Source: Microbacterium sp. Leaf159
GTDB taxonomy: Bacteria; Actinomycetota; Actinomycetes; Actinomycetales; Microbacteriaceae
NCBI RefSeq assembly: GCF_001423615.1
Contig: NZ_LMOU01000001.1
Location: 1,471,104 to 1,535,103 of the forward strand
Length of the DNA stretch: 64,000 bases
Reading direction: 5' to 3'
Made by a program: the position numbers and the translations under genes. This document shows positions 27,709 through 35,843 of this stretch, one piece after another. Positions within the stretch are counted from its first letter, which is position 1, and every line of letters begins with the position of its first letter. Below the pieces are notes generated by a model. It saw nothing but the letters and a program-made list of their open reading frames with translations. It did not search any database and was not told the DNA's origin.

Positions 27709-30351
27709 TCACTCGTCGAGCAGGCCCAGTTCCGCGGCCCGCAGAAGCGCCTGCTCTCTGTTCGAGGCTCCGAGTTTGCGATACGCGCTCCGACGTTGCA
27801 CCTTCACCGTGTTCGGTGAGACGAAGAGAGCCGCGGCGAGCGCATCCGTGGACGATGTCCTCCGAAGCTCTCGCATGACGGCGAGTTCCCTCGACGTGAG
27901 CCGGACCGGAGGAGGCAGCGCCGGAAAAGGTCCTGTCTCCGATGCACGCGAGAGATACGAGTCGAGGTATTCCCGCTCGGCCGCTGCACAGAGGTCGCGG
28001 AGTTCACGCAGAACATCCGTTCCGAACAGTGCGAGGGGAGCATACGAATGCTCCTCCCGCATGACCGCCACGGCCCACGAGGCCGCCCTCGCGGCTGCCT
28101 CATGCCTGCCCAGCCGAGCAGCCGCAGTCGCAGTGATCAACGCCGCGAGACAGGCTCGATCGAGATCAGGATCACGTTCCACCTGTGCGACTTCGGCGGC
28201 CGCGAAGGCGTGCGGGTCGTCACGGGTGAGCAGCGCGACCAATGCCTCGATGACCTTTCGCGGTGGTTCGTCCGCCGGCAGAGCGGCCACGGCTCGACGG
28301 GCGGCGGCTTGGTCGCGCATCGACAGAGAGGTCATCGCCTGGGCGAACGCGAGTCTGGACGACCCGTGATCGGAGACCGCCGAGTTGACTCCCCGACCGA
28401 GCGCGTGAGTGAGCAGTCGCGATGCCTCAGCCGGATGGCCATCTCGCAGATCGATCTCGCTCCGGATGCAGACCAGGTACGGCCACAGCTCGGTGGTGCC
28501 GAGATGGTGGGCGATCGAATCCGTGCGATGCCGGGCTTCAGCGAGATCGAGCGCCGCGACGGCGACGATCGCGTGCGCGATCTGCTCGAGGATCCCGAAC
28601 TGCTCGGTGCGCCAGGCGGGCGGTGGATCCGCGTCGTCGATCTCCTCCAGGACCCGACGCGCGTCGGACAGCCGCCCCCGCAGGGCGTAGGCACCGGCGA
28701 GAGCCGCCGCACAGTGGTACCAGCCGCCGCCGTCATCAGGCATCCGGAGTCCGACCCCGTCTTCGAGGATCACGACGGTGTGCGCGACGTGGATCGTCAT
28801 GCCCAGTTCCAGCACCTCGACGGCATCTGAGATCCGCCCGAGTTGCAGGAAGCTCAGCCCGCAGTTGCTGAGCAGAAGCGCCGCGAACCCGGTGCACTCC
28901 GCGCGCTGCTCGGCGTCCATCTCGCCGTACGCCGCCACCACCAGATCGGCCGTGGCTCCCGAACGCCGGAACTGTCCGGCGAATCGCTCGGCGAGAGTCT
29001 TCGCGCTGAGCATCCAGAATCGCTCGACCGGATCATCGTCCAGCCCCCGGCGACGGAGGGACAGCGCGGCCCCCTGGAAGTATGCGAACGCTCGTAGCCG
29101 TTGGCCGAGACGCAGCAGCACCAGAGCCAGCAGCATGCCGAGCAGCGGATGACGCGCGAGAACGACGGGGTTCTCCCGTCGAAGCAGCGACTCGACGTCC
29201 TGCGGACTCGATCTGGACAGGATGAACCACGACTTGCGTCCGAGACGCGTCGCGAGAACGTAATCCTTCGCCCTCAGCGCGTTCGTCAACGCCTCGAGAT
29301 GGCGGCCGTTCTCGGACGCCCAGAGCGCGACCGTTCGACGGATCGGCGCCACGGACTCGGACGATCGCTGATCGAGTCTGCGCACGAGCGCCTCCCGCAG
29401 CAGCGGCGTATAGAGGAAGGCCAGACCGTCGGCACCCGCCTCCCACATCCCCAGTCCATACAGCTCCGCTCGATCGAGGTGCTCGGCGCCGCCGTCCGGC
29501 CATCCGAGACGCTCGGCGATCTCGCGCGTCACCCGACCGGGAATCGAGGTCCGCAACAGGAACTCCTCGAAGTCCGCCGGGGCATCCGCACCGATGAGTC
29601 CCGCCATCAGAGCGTCAGCCAGTTCCTGCACCTCGATCGCAGCGATCTCGACGGGTGCGCTCTGCGTCGCGATCGTCAGCCCGAGCGCTCGAGCGGCGAG
29701 CGGCAGCGCGCTCTCGTCTCCGAGCGCATGCGGAGGGATCTTCTGCGCAGACACCCGTTCCACCACATCGCGAGCCTCGTCTCGGGTGAAGAAGAGATGT
29801 GCGGGTCCGATGACACAGACATCCGCGGAGACGAGCATCTGCAACGTCCGCGTCACAGTCGAGCGGCGCGTCGCCACGACGATCCGCAGAAGGGGTGCCG
29901 CATCGAGCAGATCGAGCGCCCGGCGTAGCAAGGATGTCTCGTCGACCCTCTCCGCGTTGTCGATCATGATCACGCAGTCCCGACTGAGCTCGCCGAGCAG
30001 GCGCCCGAGCTCGTCCGCGGGATCGCGGACGCTGTCGAACCCGCGAAGCGTCGAACGCGCGCCGCTCCGGTCGGCGATCAGGTCCTGAACGACGAGCTGC
30101 GCCAGTATGTCGCGGAGCATGAGGTGCTCGTTCGTCATGTTCTCGTCGAACCCGAGCCGCACCGATGCGATCCCTCGGCTGTCCTGCACCGCCGCCCACT
30201 GGCTGAGCAGAACCGACTTGCCTCCCCCTGCCGGGCCGCTCACCACCGTCAGAGCGTGACCACGATCGAAGACCTCGGTCAGCCTCGGGCGATCGAGCAT
30301 GTGCAGCGGAAGACGCGCCCCGCGCGCTCGCCGTCCTGGGTCCTGCTCCAT
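27709..30351 (-). CDS. Large LuxR-family regulator, MalT/LAL-like
   Basis: 880 residues from the ATG with GGGAGG upstream. The N-terminal ATPase has Walker A GPAGGGKS (residues 39-46) and the STAND-type segment RDCVIMIDNAERVD (Walker B). The middle 500 residues are helical and repeat-like, matching the TPR-type sensor part of MalT. The C-terminus (about 815-880) is a LuxR HTH: LTSRELAVMRELRRTSSTDALAAALFVSPNTVKVQRRSAYRKLGASNREQALLRA. It is orphan, next to the phage-derived island, and an inverted GATCGT/ACGATC repeat lies upstream (30391-30412). Confidence 0.9.
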   Translation of the reverse strand: MEQDPGRRARGARLPLHMLDRPRLTEVFDRGHALTVVSGPAGGGKSVLLSQWAAVQDSRGIASVRLGFDENMTNEHLMLRDILAQLVVQDLIADRSGARSTLRGFDSVRDPADELGRLLGELSRDCVIMIDNAERVDETSLLRRALDLLDAAPLLRIVVATRRSTVTRTLQMLVSADVCVIGPAHLFFTRDEARDVVERVSAQKIPPHALGDESALPLAARALGLTIATQSAPVEIAAIEVQELADALMAGLIGADAPADFEEFLLRTSIPGRVTREIAERLGWPDGGAEHLDRAELYGLGMWEAGADGLAFLYTPLLREALVRRLDQRSSESVAPIRRTVALWASENGRHLEALTNALRAKDYVLATRLGRKSWFILSRSSPQDVESLLRRENPVVLARHPLLGMLLALVLLRLGQRLRAFAYFQGAALSLRRRGLDDDPVERFWMLSAKTLAERFAGQFRRSGATADLVVAAYGEMDAEQRAECTGFAALLLSNCGLSFLQLGRISDAVEVLELGMTIHVAHTVVILEDGVGLRMPDDGGGWYHCAAALAGAYALRGRLSDARRVLEEIDDADPPPAWRTEQFGILEQIAHAIVAVAALDLAEARHRTDSIAHHLGTTELWPYLVCIRSEIDLRDGHPAEASRLLTHALGRGVNSAVSDHGSSRLAFAQAMTSLSMRDQAAARRAVAALPADEPPRKVIEALVALLTRDDPHAFAAAEVAQVERDPDLDRACLAALITATAAARLGRHEAAARAASWAVAVMREEHSYAPLALFGTDVLRELRDLCAAAEREYLDSYLSRASETGPFPALPPPVRLTSRELAVMRELRRTSSTDALAAALFVSPNTVKVQRRSAYRKLGASNREQALLRAAELGLLDE

Positions 30352-30390
30352 CGTTCGCCTCCCCCGAGAACGCGAAACTCTCCGCGCTCC

Positions 30391-30412
30391 GATCGTAGGT
30401 CTGCAAACGATC
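30391..30412. promoter_or_regulatory. Inverted repeat upstream of the LuxR gene
   Basis: GATCGT, ten bases, ACGATC, centred about 50 bases before the LuxR start. It could be an operator for this or another regulator. There is no further support. Confidence 0.35.
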
Positions 30413-30426
30413 CCGGAATACTGCAC

Positions 30427-30714
30427 GTGCGTACGTATACCGAGATATCAGTGGGACCGCAGCAATACCGCGGGTTCTTCGCAATCGAGGCCACGGCGGC
30501 GCCAGCAGGATTCGCGAGCGCAGACGACGCGCTGCGCTACCTCGGCGAGTTCACCGGCCTGGAATTGGCGGAAATGAAGCTCATCGGCGGTGCCTCGAGC
30601 CGTGCGCTGCGTCGAGCCCAGCGAGACACGCACCCCGACCACGGCGGCGATGCTGCGAGCTTCCAGCGGGTCTCGCTCGCCGAGGCGAAGCTCCGCAAGG
30701 CGGGTGTGTTGTGA
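30427..30714 (+). CDS. J-domain protein, phage-like
   Basis: 95 residues if the GTG at 30427 is used; a GTG at 30451 is also possible and neither has a good ribosome site. The N-terminal 40 residues look like a small beta unit. From residue 66 a J-domain-like end is seen: LRRAQRDTHPDHGGDAASF, with the HPD tripeptide that stimulates DnaK-type chaperones. Small J-domain proteins of this form are common in Microbacterium phages. It is the first gene of the eroded island and may lack its original 5' region, since it begins within the LuxR upstream region. Confidence 0.55.
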   Translation: MRTYTEISVGPQQYRGFFAIEATAAPAGFASADDALRYLGEFTGLELAEMKLIGGASSRALRRAQRDTHPDHGGDAASFQRVSLAEAKLRKAGVL

Positions 30715-30719
30715 CTGTC

Positions 30720-31187
30720 CTAGTCCTTGGGCGTGGCTTGCTTGGTCTTGGCGAGAACTCGATCGTAGGTCGGGTTGAGCGCCGTGCTTGGGATCTCGTC
30801 GTTGACCCAAGAAACGAGAGCTACCTGCAGAGCGCGTACCTGGTTGTACGTCTTCGTCCCGTCGTTGTCCGTGTCCATCGGAATCGATCGGGCAAGCACG
30901 CGGGAGATATCCCCGCGTTCATCCTTGGCGACGGTGACAAGGAGTTCTGCAGTCGCCGTCGATCTCTCCTGCAGCGAGGCGACCACGCGGTCTGCGATCT
31001 TCAGATGAAGGGCAACTCCGACCATCTGATTAGCCGCCAGGACATGAACGACCGACTCGCGCAGACGCTGACGGCGATCACGTTGCTGGTCCTGACGAGC
31101 CTTGAGCGACTCGCGCACCCAAGGGACCACCGAGGACCCCGTCAGAGCGATCAGGGCGCCAACGATCACAGCGATTCCAGAATCCAT
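30720..31187 (-). CDS. Membrane-anchored protein of unknown function
   Basis: 155 residues. One N-terminal membrane segment (GIAVIVGALIALTGSSVVPWV, in two parts across residues 4-24) is followed by a charged helical cytoplasmic part with RARQDQQRDRRQRLRE-like composition. No known motif. The ATG lies 6 nt after TAGAGT (minus strand, 31194-31199), so it is probably leaderless. Its end is only six bases from the convergent J-domain gene. Confidence 0.7.
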   Translation of the reverse strand: MDSGIAVIVGALIALTGSSVVPWVRESLKARQDQQRDRRQRLRESVVHVLAANQMVGVALHLKIADRVVASLQERSTATAELLVTVAKDERGDISRVLARSIPMDTDNDGTKTYNQVRALQVALVSWVNDEIPSTALNPTYDRVLAKTKQATPKD

Positions 31188-31234
31188 GCCCGCACTCTAT
31201 CGGGGGTGACCCGATGAGCGACGGAAAGCGAGGA

Positions 31235-31774
31235 TCATCCCTCAGGGTCTCTGGTGGGCTCCAGTTCTGCGATCGATCGGATCTTTCCTTCGTCAGTCCG
31301 AGGCCAGCTGAGCGGACTACTCGCGTATCGCGACGGGTGAGAAGCGGTCATTACTTCGCTGTGAGCGTTGCTTGTTCTGTCCTGCCACTCGACGATCACA
31401 GTGGTGTCGCTGACGTCCGGGTACCGAATCGTGCTGTTGCTGTACTGCAGGGCGAAGGAGCCGTAAGACTGGCCCGGGAAGAACGTCCAGAACCCGGACG
31501 AGAGGATCCCCGCGGAAGCGTCGTCCACCGACAGCGTGACGTTGAAGGCCTCGCCAATTCCTGTGTTGACGAGCGCCCATCCGTTTTCTGCGATCGGGCG
31601 GACCGCGAAGCGCGCGGGCGGGTCGAGGGGAACCGGCTCTTGTGCCTTCTTCCGGAAGAAACCCGCGATGCGATTTCGCTCGAAGTAGGCGATGAGCGGT
31701 ACGGCGACCCCGAGGAGAACGCCGAGCCAAGACGGCACATCGCCCCAGTCCAGATTCGAAAGCCATTCGGGCAC
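31235..31774 (-). CDS. Membrane-anchored hypothetical protein
   Basis: 179 residues from a GTG whose upstream GGAGG touches the codon. An N-terminal hydrophobic segment (SWLGVLLGVAVPLIAYF, residues 15-31) precedes a basic stretch (RNRIAGFFRKK) and a beta-rich domain (residues 55-150) that may be immunoglobulin-like (FAVRPIAENGWALVNTG, then PGQSYGSFALQYSNSTIRYP). An ATG in another frame, seven bases from the same GGAGG, reads an Arg-rich shadow and was rejected. No known function. Confidence 0.65.
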   Translation of the reverse strand: MPEWLSNLDWGDVPSWLGVLLGVAVPLIAYFERNRIAGFFRKKAQEPVPLDPPARFAVRPIAENGWALVNTGIGEAFNVTLSVDDASAGILSSGFWTFFPGQSYGSFALQYSNSTIRYPDVSDTTVIVEWQDRTSNAHSEVMTASHPSRYASSPLSWPRTDEGKIRSIAELEPTRDPEG

Positions 31775-31779
31775 CTCCG

Positions 31780-31950
31780 AACTATATCGGCGGTGACGAC
31801 ACCGCGAACTCGGAGCGCATCTGCGCGAAGGACATCGACCGCAACCGCGCCTACTGCGGCCGCCAGAACAAGCGCACCGCCGAGTGACCGCACGTGAACT
31901 GCGCCGACTGCCACGCGGCGGCGCGAGCAGAGAAGGAGGTAACGCGATGA
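31780..31950 (+). pseudogene. Remnant of a phage zinc-binding protein with an internal TGA
   Basis: One frame reads 35 residues ending RAYCGRQNKRTAE, then TGA (31885-31887), then PHVNCADCHAAARAEKE and a final TGA that overlaps the next ATG (ATGA). The C..., C-x2-C pattern on both sides of the stop indicates one small zinc-binding protein cut by a nonsense change. The left end has no start codon, so it is also truncated. Confidence 0.55.
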
Positions 31951-32258
31951 GCGATCGAAGCCCCCTGCCTTTGAGCGGCCGATATTGCCCCCGCTCGACG
32001 AGCACGAGGGCATCAGCGTTGGCGACCGGATCACTTCCGAGACGGCGGCGAGTGCTCGCTGACCACCAGTGTCGTCGCCGAGCTCTACGTTGAGATGCAC
32101 CTGAACGTAATCATTCGGGAGCTCGCGGGATCGGTGCTCGCCGAGGCCGTGCTCGTCGACGGGGTGGTGCACGCTGCTGGTTCAGGCGTGACAGGCCAGC
32201 CCCCGCCCCCGAGGTCGACGGCACGGTCGGCGCTGCACCGGAAGGAGCGCTGTTCTGA
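31947..32258 (+). pseudogene. Frameshifted phage gene remnant
   Basis: An ATG at 31947 with a strong AAGGAGGT ribosome site starts a frame that soon becomes Arg-rich. Coherent protein then appears in other frames: PPLDEHEGISVGDRITSETAA (about 31988-32065), MHLNVIIRELAGSVLAEAVL (from 32095) and PEVDGTVGAAPEGALF ending at TGA 32256-32258. At least two shifts are needed to join them. The stop overlaps the next ATG as TGATG. Confidence 0.5.
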
Positions 32259-32874
32259 TGCCGCTCTCATACCCACCCATCCGTGAGGTCATCGTCGACG
32301 GCGAGCGCCGGTGGGAGGGCTCTACGACACCACCCCGACCGTGCACTTCGACTACGACCGCTACGCGGGCGTGGTCGCGCAGGGTGGTGGAGCAGATGCC
32401 CGCGAGCTGTGGGGTGAGCTGATCGACTACTTCCACGCCGTCGTGCAGACCGTTGAGAAGACCACCACGAACTCACCGACAGTGCCGAGCAAGCCGGACG
32501 CCGATCCGCTCACCGCTCGAGGCGAGGCACTCGTCGCAGTGAAATTGCTCATCGACCACGGCGAACAGATAGCAGCAACGCCGACGCTCGCGAAGGAAGC
32601 GGATGAGCTGCTCTGCGGCATCCGTCACCTGCGCGGCCGATACGGAGTGTTCAACAGTCCCCGCCGCAAGCCCGAACTATGTACTGTCTGCCTCGAGTAT
32701 CAGGTGCGGTCCGCATGGATCGGAAGCCGCGTCGGGCCCCGCTCCGTCGAGGTGAAGCGGTTCCGCAACAGTGGGAACGAGACCCGGGAAGAAACGACGC
32801 GGGGACGCCGTCAGACCATCGAGATTGACGGAAAGCCCATCACGGGCGACCGGAGGCGTCAGCGCGGCAGATAG
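32258..32874 (+). pseudogene. Frameshifted phage protein of unknown function
   Basis: ATG at 32258 opens MPLSYPPIREVIVDGERRWEG. At about 32310 the frame must shift to continue as GLYDTTPTVHFDYDRYAG and onward to 32874 (about 185 residues). Near the end CTVCLEYQVRSAWIG suggests a lost zinc ribbon. A third frame then gives AADRAAFAARLAAARKHQRDG up to a stop at 32943, probably the original C-terminus or a small downstream gene. The 32311-32874 part could still be translated from a GTG. Confidence 0.5.
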
Positions 32875-32940
32875 AGCAGCGTTCGCGGCCCGTCTCGCTG
32901 CAGCGCGGAAGCACCAGCGCGACGGAGAGCCGTGGCTGAG

Positions 32941-33111
32941 CTAGTCGCCCGTCGCGGGGGTAAACCCGGGCTCGATCAGGACGTCGACCGCGCTCCCGCC
33001 ATCGCCCCAGGCGAGGGTGTCGCTGTCGAAGTCGAGAGAGACGTCGTCGACTCCCTTGCTGCGGATCAGGTAGTCGTAGTTGCGGAGGGCGATCTCGGTC
33101 TCAGGAAGCAT
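32941..33111 (-). CDS. Small hypothetical protein
   Basis: 56 residues beginning MLPETEIALRNYDYLIRSKG and ending VLIEPGFTPATGD. Acidic, with balanced composition (low Arg, several Tyr/Trp/Asp), unlike the antisense frames around it. There is no clear ribosome site. It lies antisense between two forward remnants. The product and role are unknown. Confidence 0.45.
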   Translation of the reverse strand: MLPETEIALRNYDYLIRSKGVDDVSLDFDSDTLAWGDGGSAVDVLIEPGFTPATGD

Positions 33112-33129
33112 GACTTGAAGCTACGGGCT

Positions 33130-33402
33130 GTGCCGGTGGACCTCAAGACCGCGCAGGATAGTTACCTCACCTACCGGGAAGCAGCCGCCCGTACGAAGCG
33201 CTGCATCCGCAGCATCAACCGGTGGCGGCGCGGCGGGATGCCGGTGGAGTGAGAGAACCGAGACGGCCAGCGAGTCCGCGCCGTCCGAGAGGACATCCTC
33301 TTGAAGTGGTGGCGCGAACACCTCACCGCCTGGCCAACTCACCAATACCGACTGCGCAAGATGCTCAATGAAAAGACGAGCGACACGCCGAAAGTTCCAT
33401 GA
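33130..33402 (+). pseudogene. Excisionase-like HTH gene with an internal TGA
   Basis: The frame gives a MerR/Xis-like HTH: YLTYREAAARTKRCIRSINR, WRRGGMPVE, then TGA at 33250-33252, then ENRDGQRVRAVREDILLKWW and on to a TGA at 33402. Protein-like sequence continues in the same frame through the stop. In proteins of this type a tryptophan after the MPVE-like segment is plausible (MPVEW), so TGG to TGA is the simplest lesion. Start is uncertain (GTG 33130 or 33136). Confidence 0.6.
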
Positions 33403-33527
33403 TTGCGTGGAAGCACTGTCATACCGCAACGTAAAGACCAGACCGAACTGAGGAACTCCCCGCACCATACGGTCGGGGCGTTCGTCGTGTACTACCTCGG
33501 GGCGCCTCTCGCACCCCATCCCCAGCA

Positions 33528-33555
33528 GGGCGGCCGGTTCCCCAATCGGCCGCCC
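33528..33555. terminator. GC-rich hairpin
   Basis: GGGCGGCCG (33528-33536) pairs with CGGCCGCCC (33547-33555), loop 10 nt. It lies between the convergent ends of the excisionase remnant and the frameshifted membrane protein gene, so it may terminate both. No T-run. Confidence 0.6.
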
Positions 33556-33563
33556 GCGCGGGA

Positions 33564-34017
33564 TCAGGCGCTCTGATGCTTGCGGTCCTCGCCCACTCGA
33601 AGACGGAATGCGCTAATCGCAGCCGTCTGGGTATCGGAGTCGACCGTCTTGTCCATCGTGAAGAGGACTGCTCGAGCGGCATCTACGACGTCTTTCGACC
33701 CGAACAGTTCGGATCGTGAGCATGACCTCTGATGCCCTCACCAGGCTGTCGTGGGCCGACTCGTGATTGCAGGCGAGCATGTTCCGCGTGTACGCGAGAC
33801 CAGCGGCCCAGAAGTCGGAGTACGCGCCCAGCTTCTTCTCGCGTAGCGCGATCGTGTCCTCGCGCTGCGCAGTCCGGCCGCATGTGAGACGCGCAAGCCC
33901 CCACGCAAGTACAGCACCGGCGAGGGTCGCGACCGGTGTCGCCCACCATGGCGCAGTAGCCGACATCCACCACGGGACAGGCTCAGCAGCAGCAGCCTGC
34001 ATCACACCCAAGATCAT
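33564..34017 (-). pseudogene. Frameshifted membrane-anchored hypothetical protein
   Basis: ATG at 34017 opens a protein with a hydrophobic segment (ATPVATLAGAVLAWGLARL) and a soluble part to SEVMLTIRT. Around 33712-33720 the frame turns Arg-rich; one base off, coherent sequence resumes as ELFGSKDVVDAARAVLFTMD and ends ...EDRKHQSA at TGA 33564-33566. The two halves join into about 150 residues with a single indel, which could be real decay or a sequencing error. Start is 6 nt after TAGGGT (leaderless type). Confidence 0.6.
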
Positions 34018-34068
34018 GCGATTACCCTACCGACGGGGGTATCGTCCCGCCTGGCGAGCAGCGCGGGG

Positions 34069-34281
34069 CTATGAACTCGAACGGCCTTTGCGGTTTCGTA
34101 GTTCGTCCCACTCGCGCTGGTACCGATCCTTCTCGCGCCGCGCAGCTTCAGCAGCGCTGGCGGCCTGCTTCTTCCCGATGCGGTCGGTCCCGGCGCCGAG
34201 CACCATGAAGATGAACCCGAGGAAGAGGAACGCTGCGAGCACGGCGCCGCCGACGAGAATTACTGCGAGGAAGCCGGTCAT
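34069..34281 (-). CDS. Small single-pass membrane protein
   Basis: 70 residues: a long hydrophobic segment (residues 3-28) followed by a charged, coiled-coil-like tail (GKKQAASAAEAARREKDRYQ). The ATG lies 6 nt after TAGTGT (minus strand, 34288-34293), with no ribosome site. Size and topology are like small phage or host membrane proteins, with no assigned role. Confidence 0.65.
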   Translation of the reverse strand: MTGFLAVILVGGAVLAAFLFLGFIFMVLGAGTDRIGKKQAASAAEAARREKDRYQREWDELRNRKGRSSS

Positions 34282-34441
34282 AGGCGCACACTACAGTGCG
34301 GGACGCGGCCCCGACAGGTCTCGGCCACGACTAACGAGGCACTGCTGGATCCTCGGGCGGAGGGTCGAGGGCACGCGAGCCACTATGTCCCCTCCGTGGA
34401 CACGACCACCCCTCCGCCGAGCGCCACGATCAGGAGGGCCC

Positions 34442-34753
34442 GTGTCTCAGCATCACAACAGCACCCGCGCCGACCGGATCGCGAAGAAGAAGCTCAAGGA
34501 CGAGTGCAAAGCCGCTGACTTGCCGTGCTGGCTATCAGGCTGCACCATCGACTACGACACCGCATGGAACGATCTCGACAACCCGCGCCGCTTTCAACGC
34601 GACCATTTCTTCCGCACATCCACCCACCTCGACCTATACAACGACCCGAGCAATTGGCGACCCTCGTTCGCCGATTGCAACGACGCCCGCGGTAACAGCA
34701 CGGCCGTCGGTGGGCTCGGCATCCCCTCGCGCCAATGGAGACCCAGCGAATAG
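34442..34753 (+). CDS. HNH endonuclease-like protein, phage type
   Basis: 103 residues from a GTG with AGGAGGG upstream. Basic N-terminus (ADRIAKKKLKDECKA), C29 and C34 (PCWLSGC), the RDHFF motif with H55, and the closing NWRPSFADCNDARGN with C79 and N80, which together match a small HNH/treble-clef nuclease. In phages such genes often lie next to terminase, but no packaging genes follow here. It is the best preserved forward gene of this island. Confidence 0.75.
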   Translation: MSQHHNSTRADRIAKKKLKDECKAADLPCWLSGCTIDYDTAWNDLDNPRRFQRDHFFRTSTHLDLYNDPSNWRPSFADCNDARGNSTAVGGLGIPSRQWRPSE

Positions 34754-34760
34754 GACGCGA

Positions 34761-35624
34761 TCAGTAGGCCATCGCGTCGATTGCAAGCAGACGTTCTTGA
34801 CCGCTCGCATCGGCTCTCGCTTTCGCCGCTTGGACGGCACGGTCATATTTCACCTTTCGCCACAGCTTCTTCACCGGGTTGTGGGGGGCTCCGGATGCCA
34901 GTTGAAGGAGCGCGGTCCACTCGTCCGCACGCCAAGAACCATCGGCCAGATTGAATGCCTCACGGTGGGCCTCGAGCAATCGGCGGTTTCGGACGTACTC
35001 ATCTATGAACTGACGCAGGTCCATGTCGCTCTCGATCGCGTCGCGCAAGTCAGCGGTGACTCGGATGCGGTCGCCGATCTTCGGCCACTCCCACAACCAC
35101 ATCGGATCGTGGGGAGGGCGAAGCAGGCGTCGAATGTTGTAACCGACCGCGTCTGGGACGGCCATCAGGTCGTAGGTGGACTCGTACTTGGAACGCTGTC
35201 CGTCAATTGCATGCTCTGATGCTTCGAGGTCGTCGAGCAGGTCCACAACTCGATGCGCGTGGTGTGAGCCGGGGAACAGCTCGATGGGGTCTCCTGACGG
35301 AACGGCCTGAACGACGGGAACAAGACGGTCGAGGTGCGTCCGGCTTGGCTTCAGGTCGTAGAAGTCCGGGTCCCAAACCAGCGGGTGGCGGAGTACTGAT
35401 CGGGCTTTCTCGACCACCGCAGCCTCCGCATTCGTGACCTCAAGGCTGCGCGTGCGCTTCGCTAACCGTCGCTCTGTGCCCAGAACGATCATCGCGACGA
35501 TCAGACCCGTGCCGATTCCGATAAGCGCATCAGGCCCGAACGACGAGAAGTCCCACCAGCTCGCCCACCATCCCTTGTCCTCGGAGGTCTCTTCGACGGC
35601 GACAACGACCACATTCAACGACAT
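34761..35624 (-). CDS. Membrane-anchored hypothetical protein
   Basis: 287 residues. Short N-terminus, then one hydrophobic segment near residues 29-52 (FGPDALIGIGTGLIVAMIVL), then a large soluble part with many Arg/Asp/Trp and a C-terminal helical region (VKKLWRKVKYDRAVQAAKAR). No motif is recognised. Topology resembles the other minus-strand genes of this island (one N-terminal helix, soluble C-terminus), so they may be related in role. Start chosen at MSLNVV; upstream lies a G9 tract. Confidence 0.65.
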   Translation of the reverse strand: MSLNVVVVAVEETSEDKGWWASWWDFSSFGPDALIGIGTGLIVAMIVLGTERRLAKRTRSLEVTNAEAAVVEKARSVLRHPLVWDPDFYDLKPSRTHLDRLVPVVQAVPSGDPIELFPGSHHAHRVVDLLDDLEASEHAIDGQRSKYESTYDLMAVPDAVGYNIRRLLRPPHDPMWLWEWPKIGDRIRVTADLRDAIESDMDLRQFIDEYVRNRRLLEAHREAFNLADGSWRADEWTALLQLASGAPHNPVKKLWRKVKYDRAVQAAKARADASGQERLLAIDAMAY

Positions 35625-35645
35625 GACAGAACTCAACCACAGACA

Positions 35646-35654
35646 GGGGGGGGG
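35646..35654 (+). repeat. Run of nine G
   Basis: G9 followed by A and G4, 22 bases upstream of the start of the minus-strand membrane protein gene (C9 on that strand). Such runs are prone to slippage, and it is unusual in this window. Confidence 0.8.
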
Positions 35655-35782
35655 AGGGGCGTTCACATCCCTGGGCCCCCAACCCCGGCCCACCTCCCGC
35701 GTGGCGTCGGCATGAAGGACGTGTCGACGATGCCCGCCGCGCCCGCCGCACGCCGAGGTGTGGCGTACGTGGTCACAGTACT

Positions 35783-35833
35783 GATGAGCAGTTCGTGGCC
35801 GGGATGACGACGTGGTTGAACCAGGAACGGTGG
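35783..35833 (+). pseudogene. Terminal fragment of a phage replication-type protein
   Basis: The frame reads DEQFVAGMTTWLNQERW. The pattern of a short stretch ending TWLNQERW resembles the C-terminal end of phage replisome-organiser proteins. No upstream part is present. It stops within 11 bases of the stop of the FadR-type regulator, so it probably marks the right edge of the phage-derived DNA. Confidence 0.35.
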
Positions 35834-35843
35834 ATGCGTCCGC

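Noticed and set aside
31317..31766. ATG seven bases after a GGAGG, in another frame from the 179-residue protein
   Set aside because: The ribosome site spacing is good, but the product is Arg-rich shadow sequence, while the GTG frame has a membrane helix and balanced composition.
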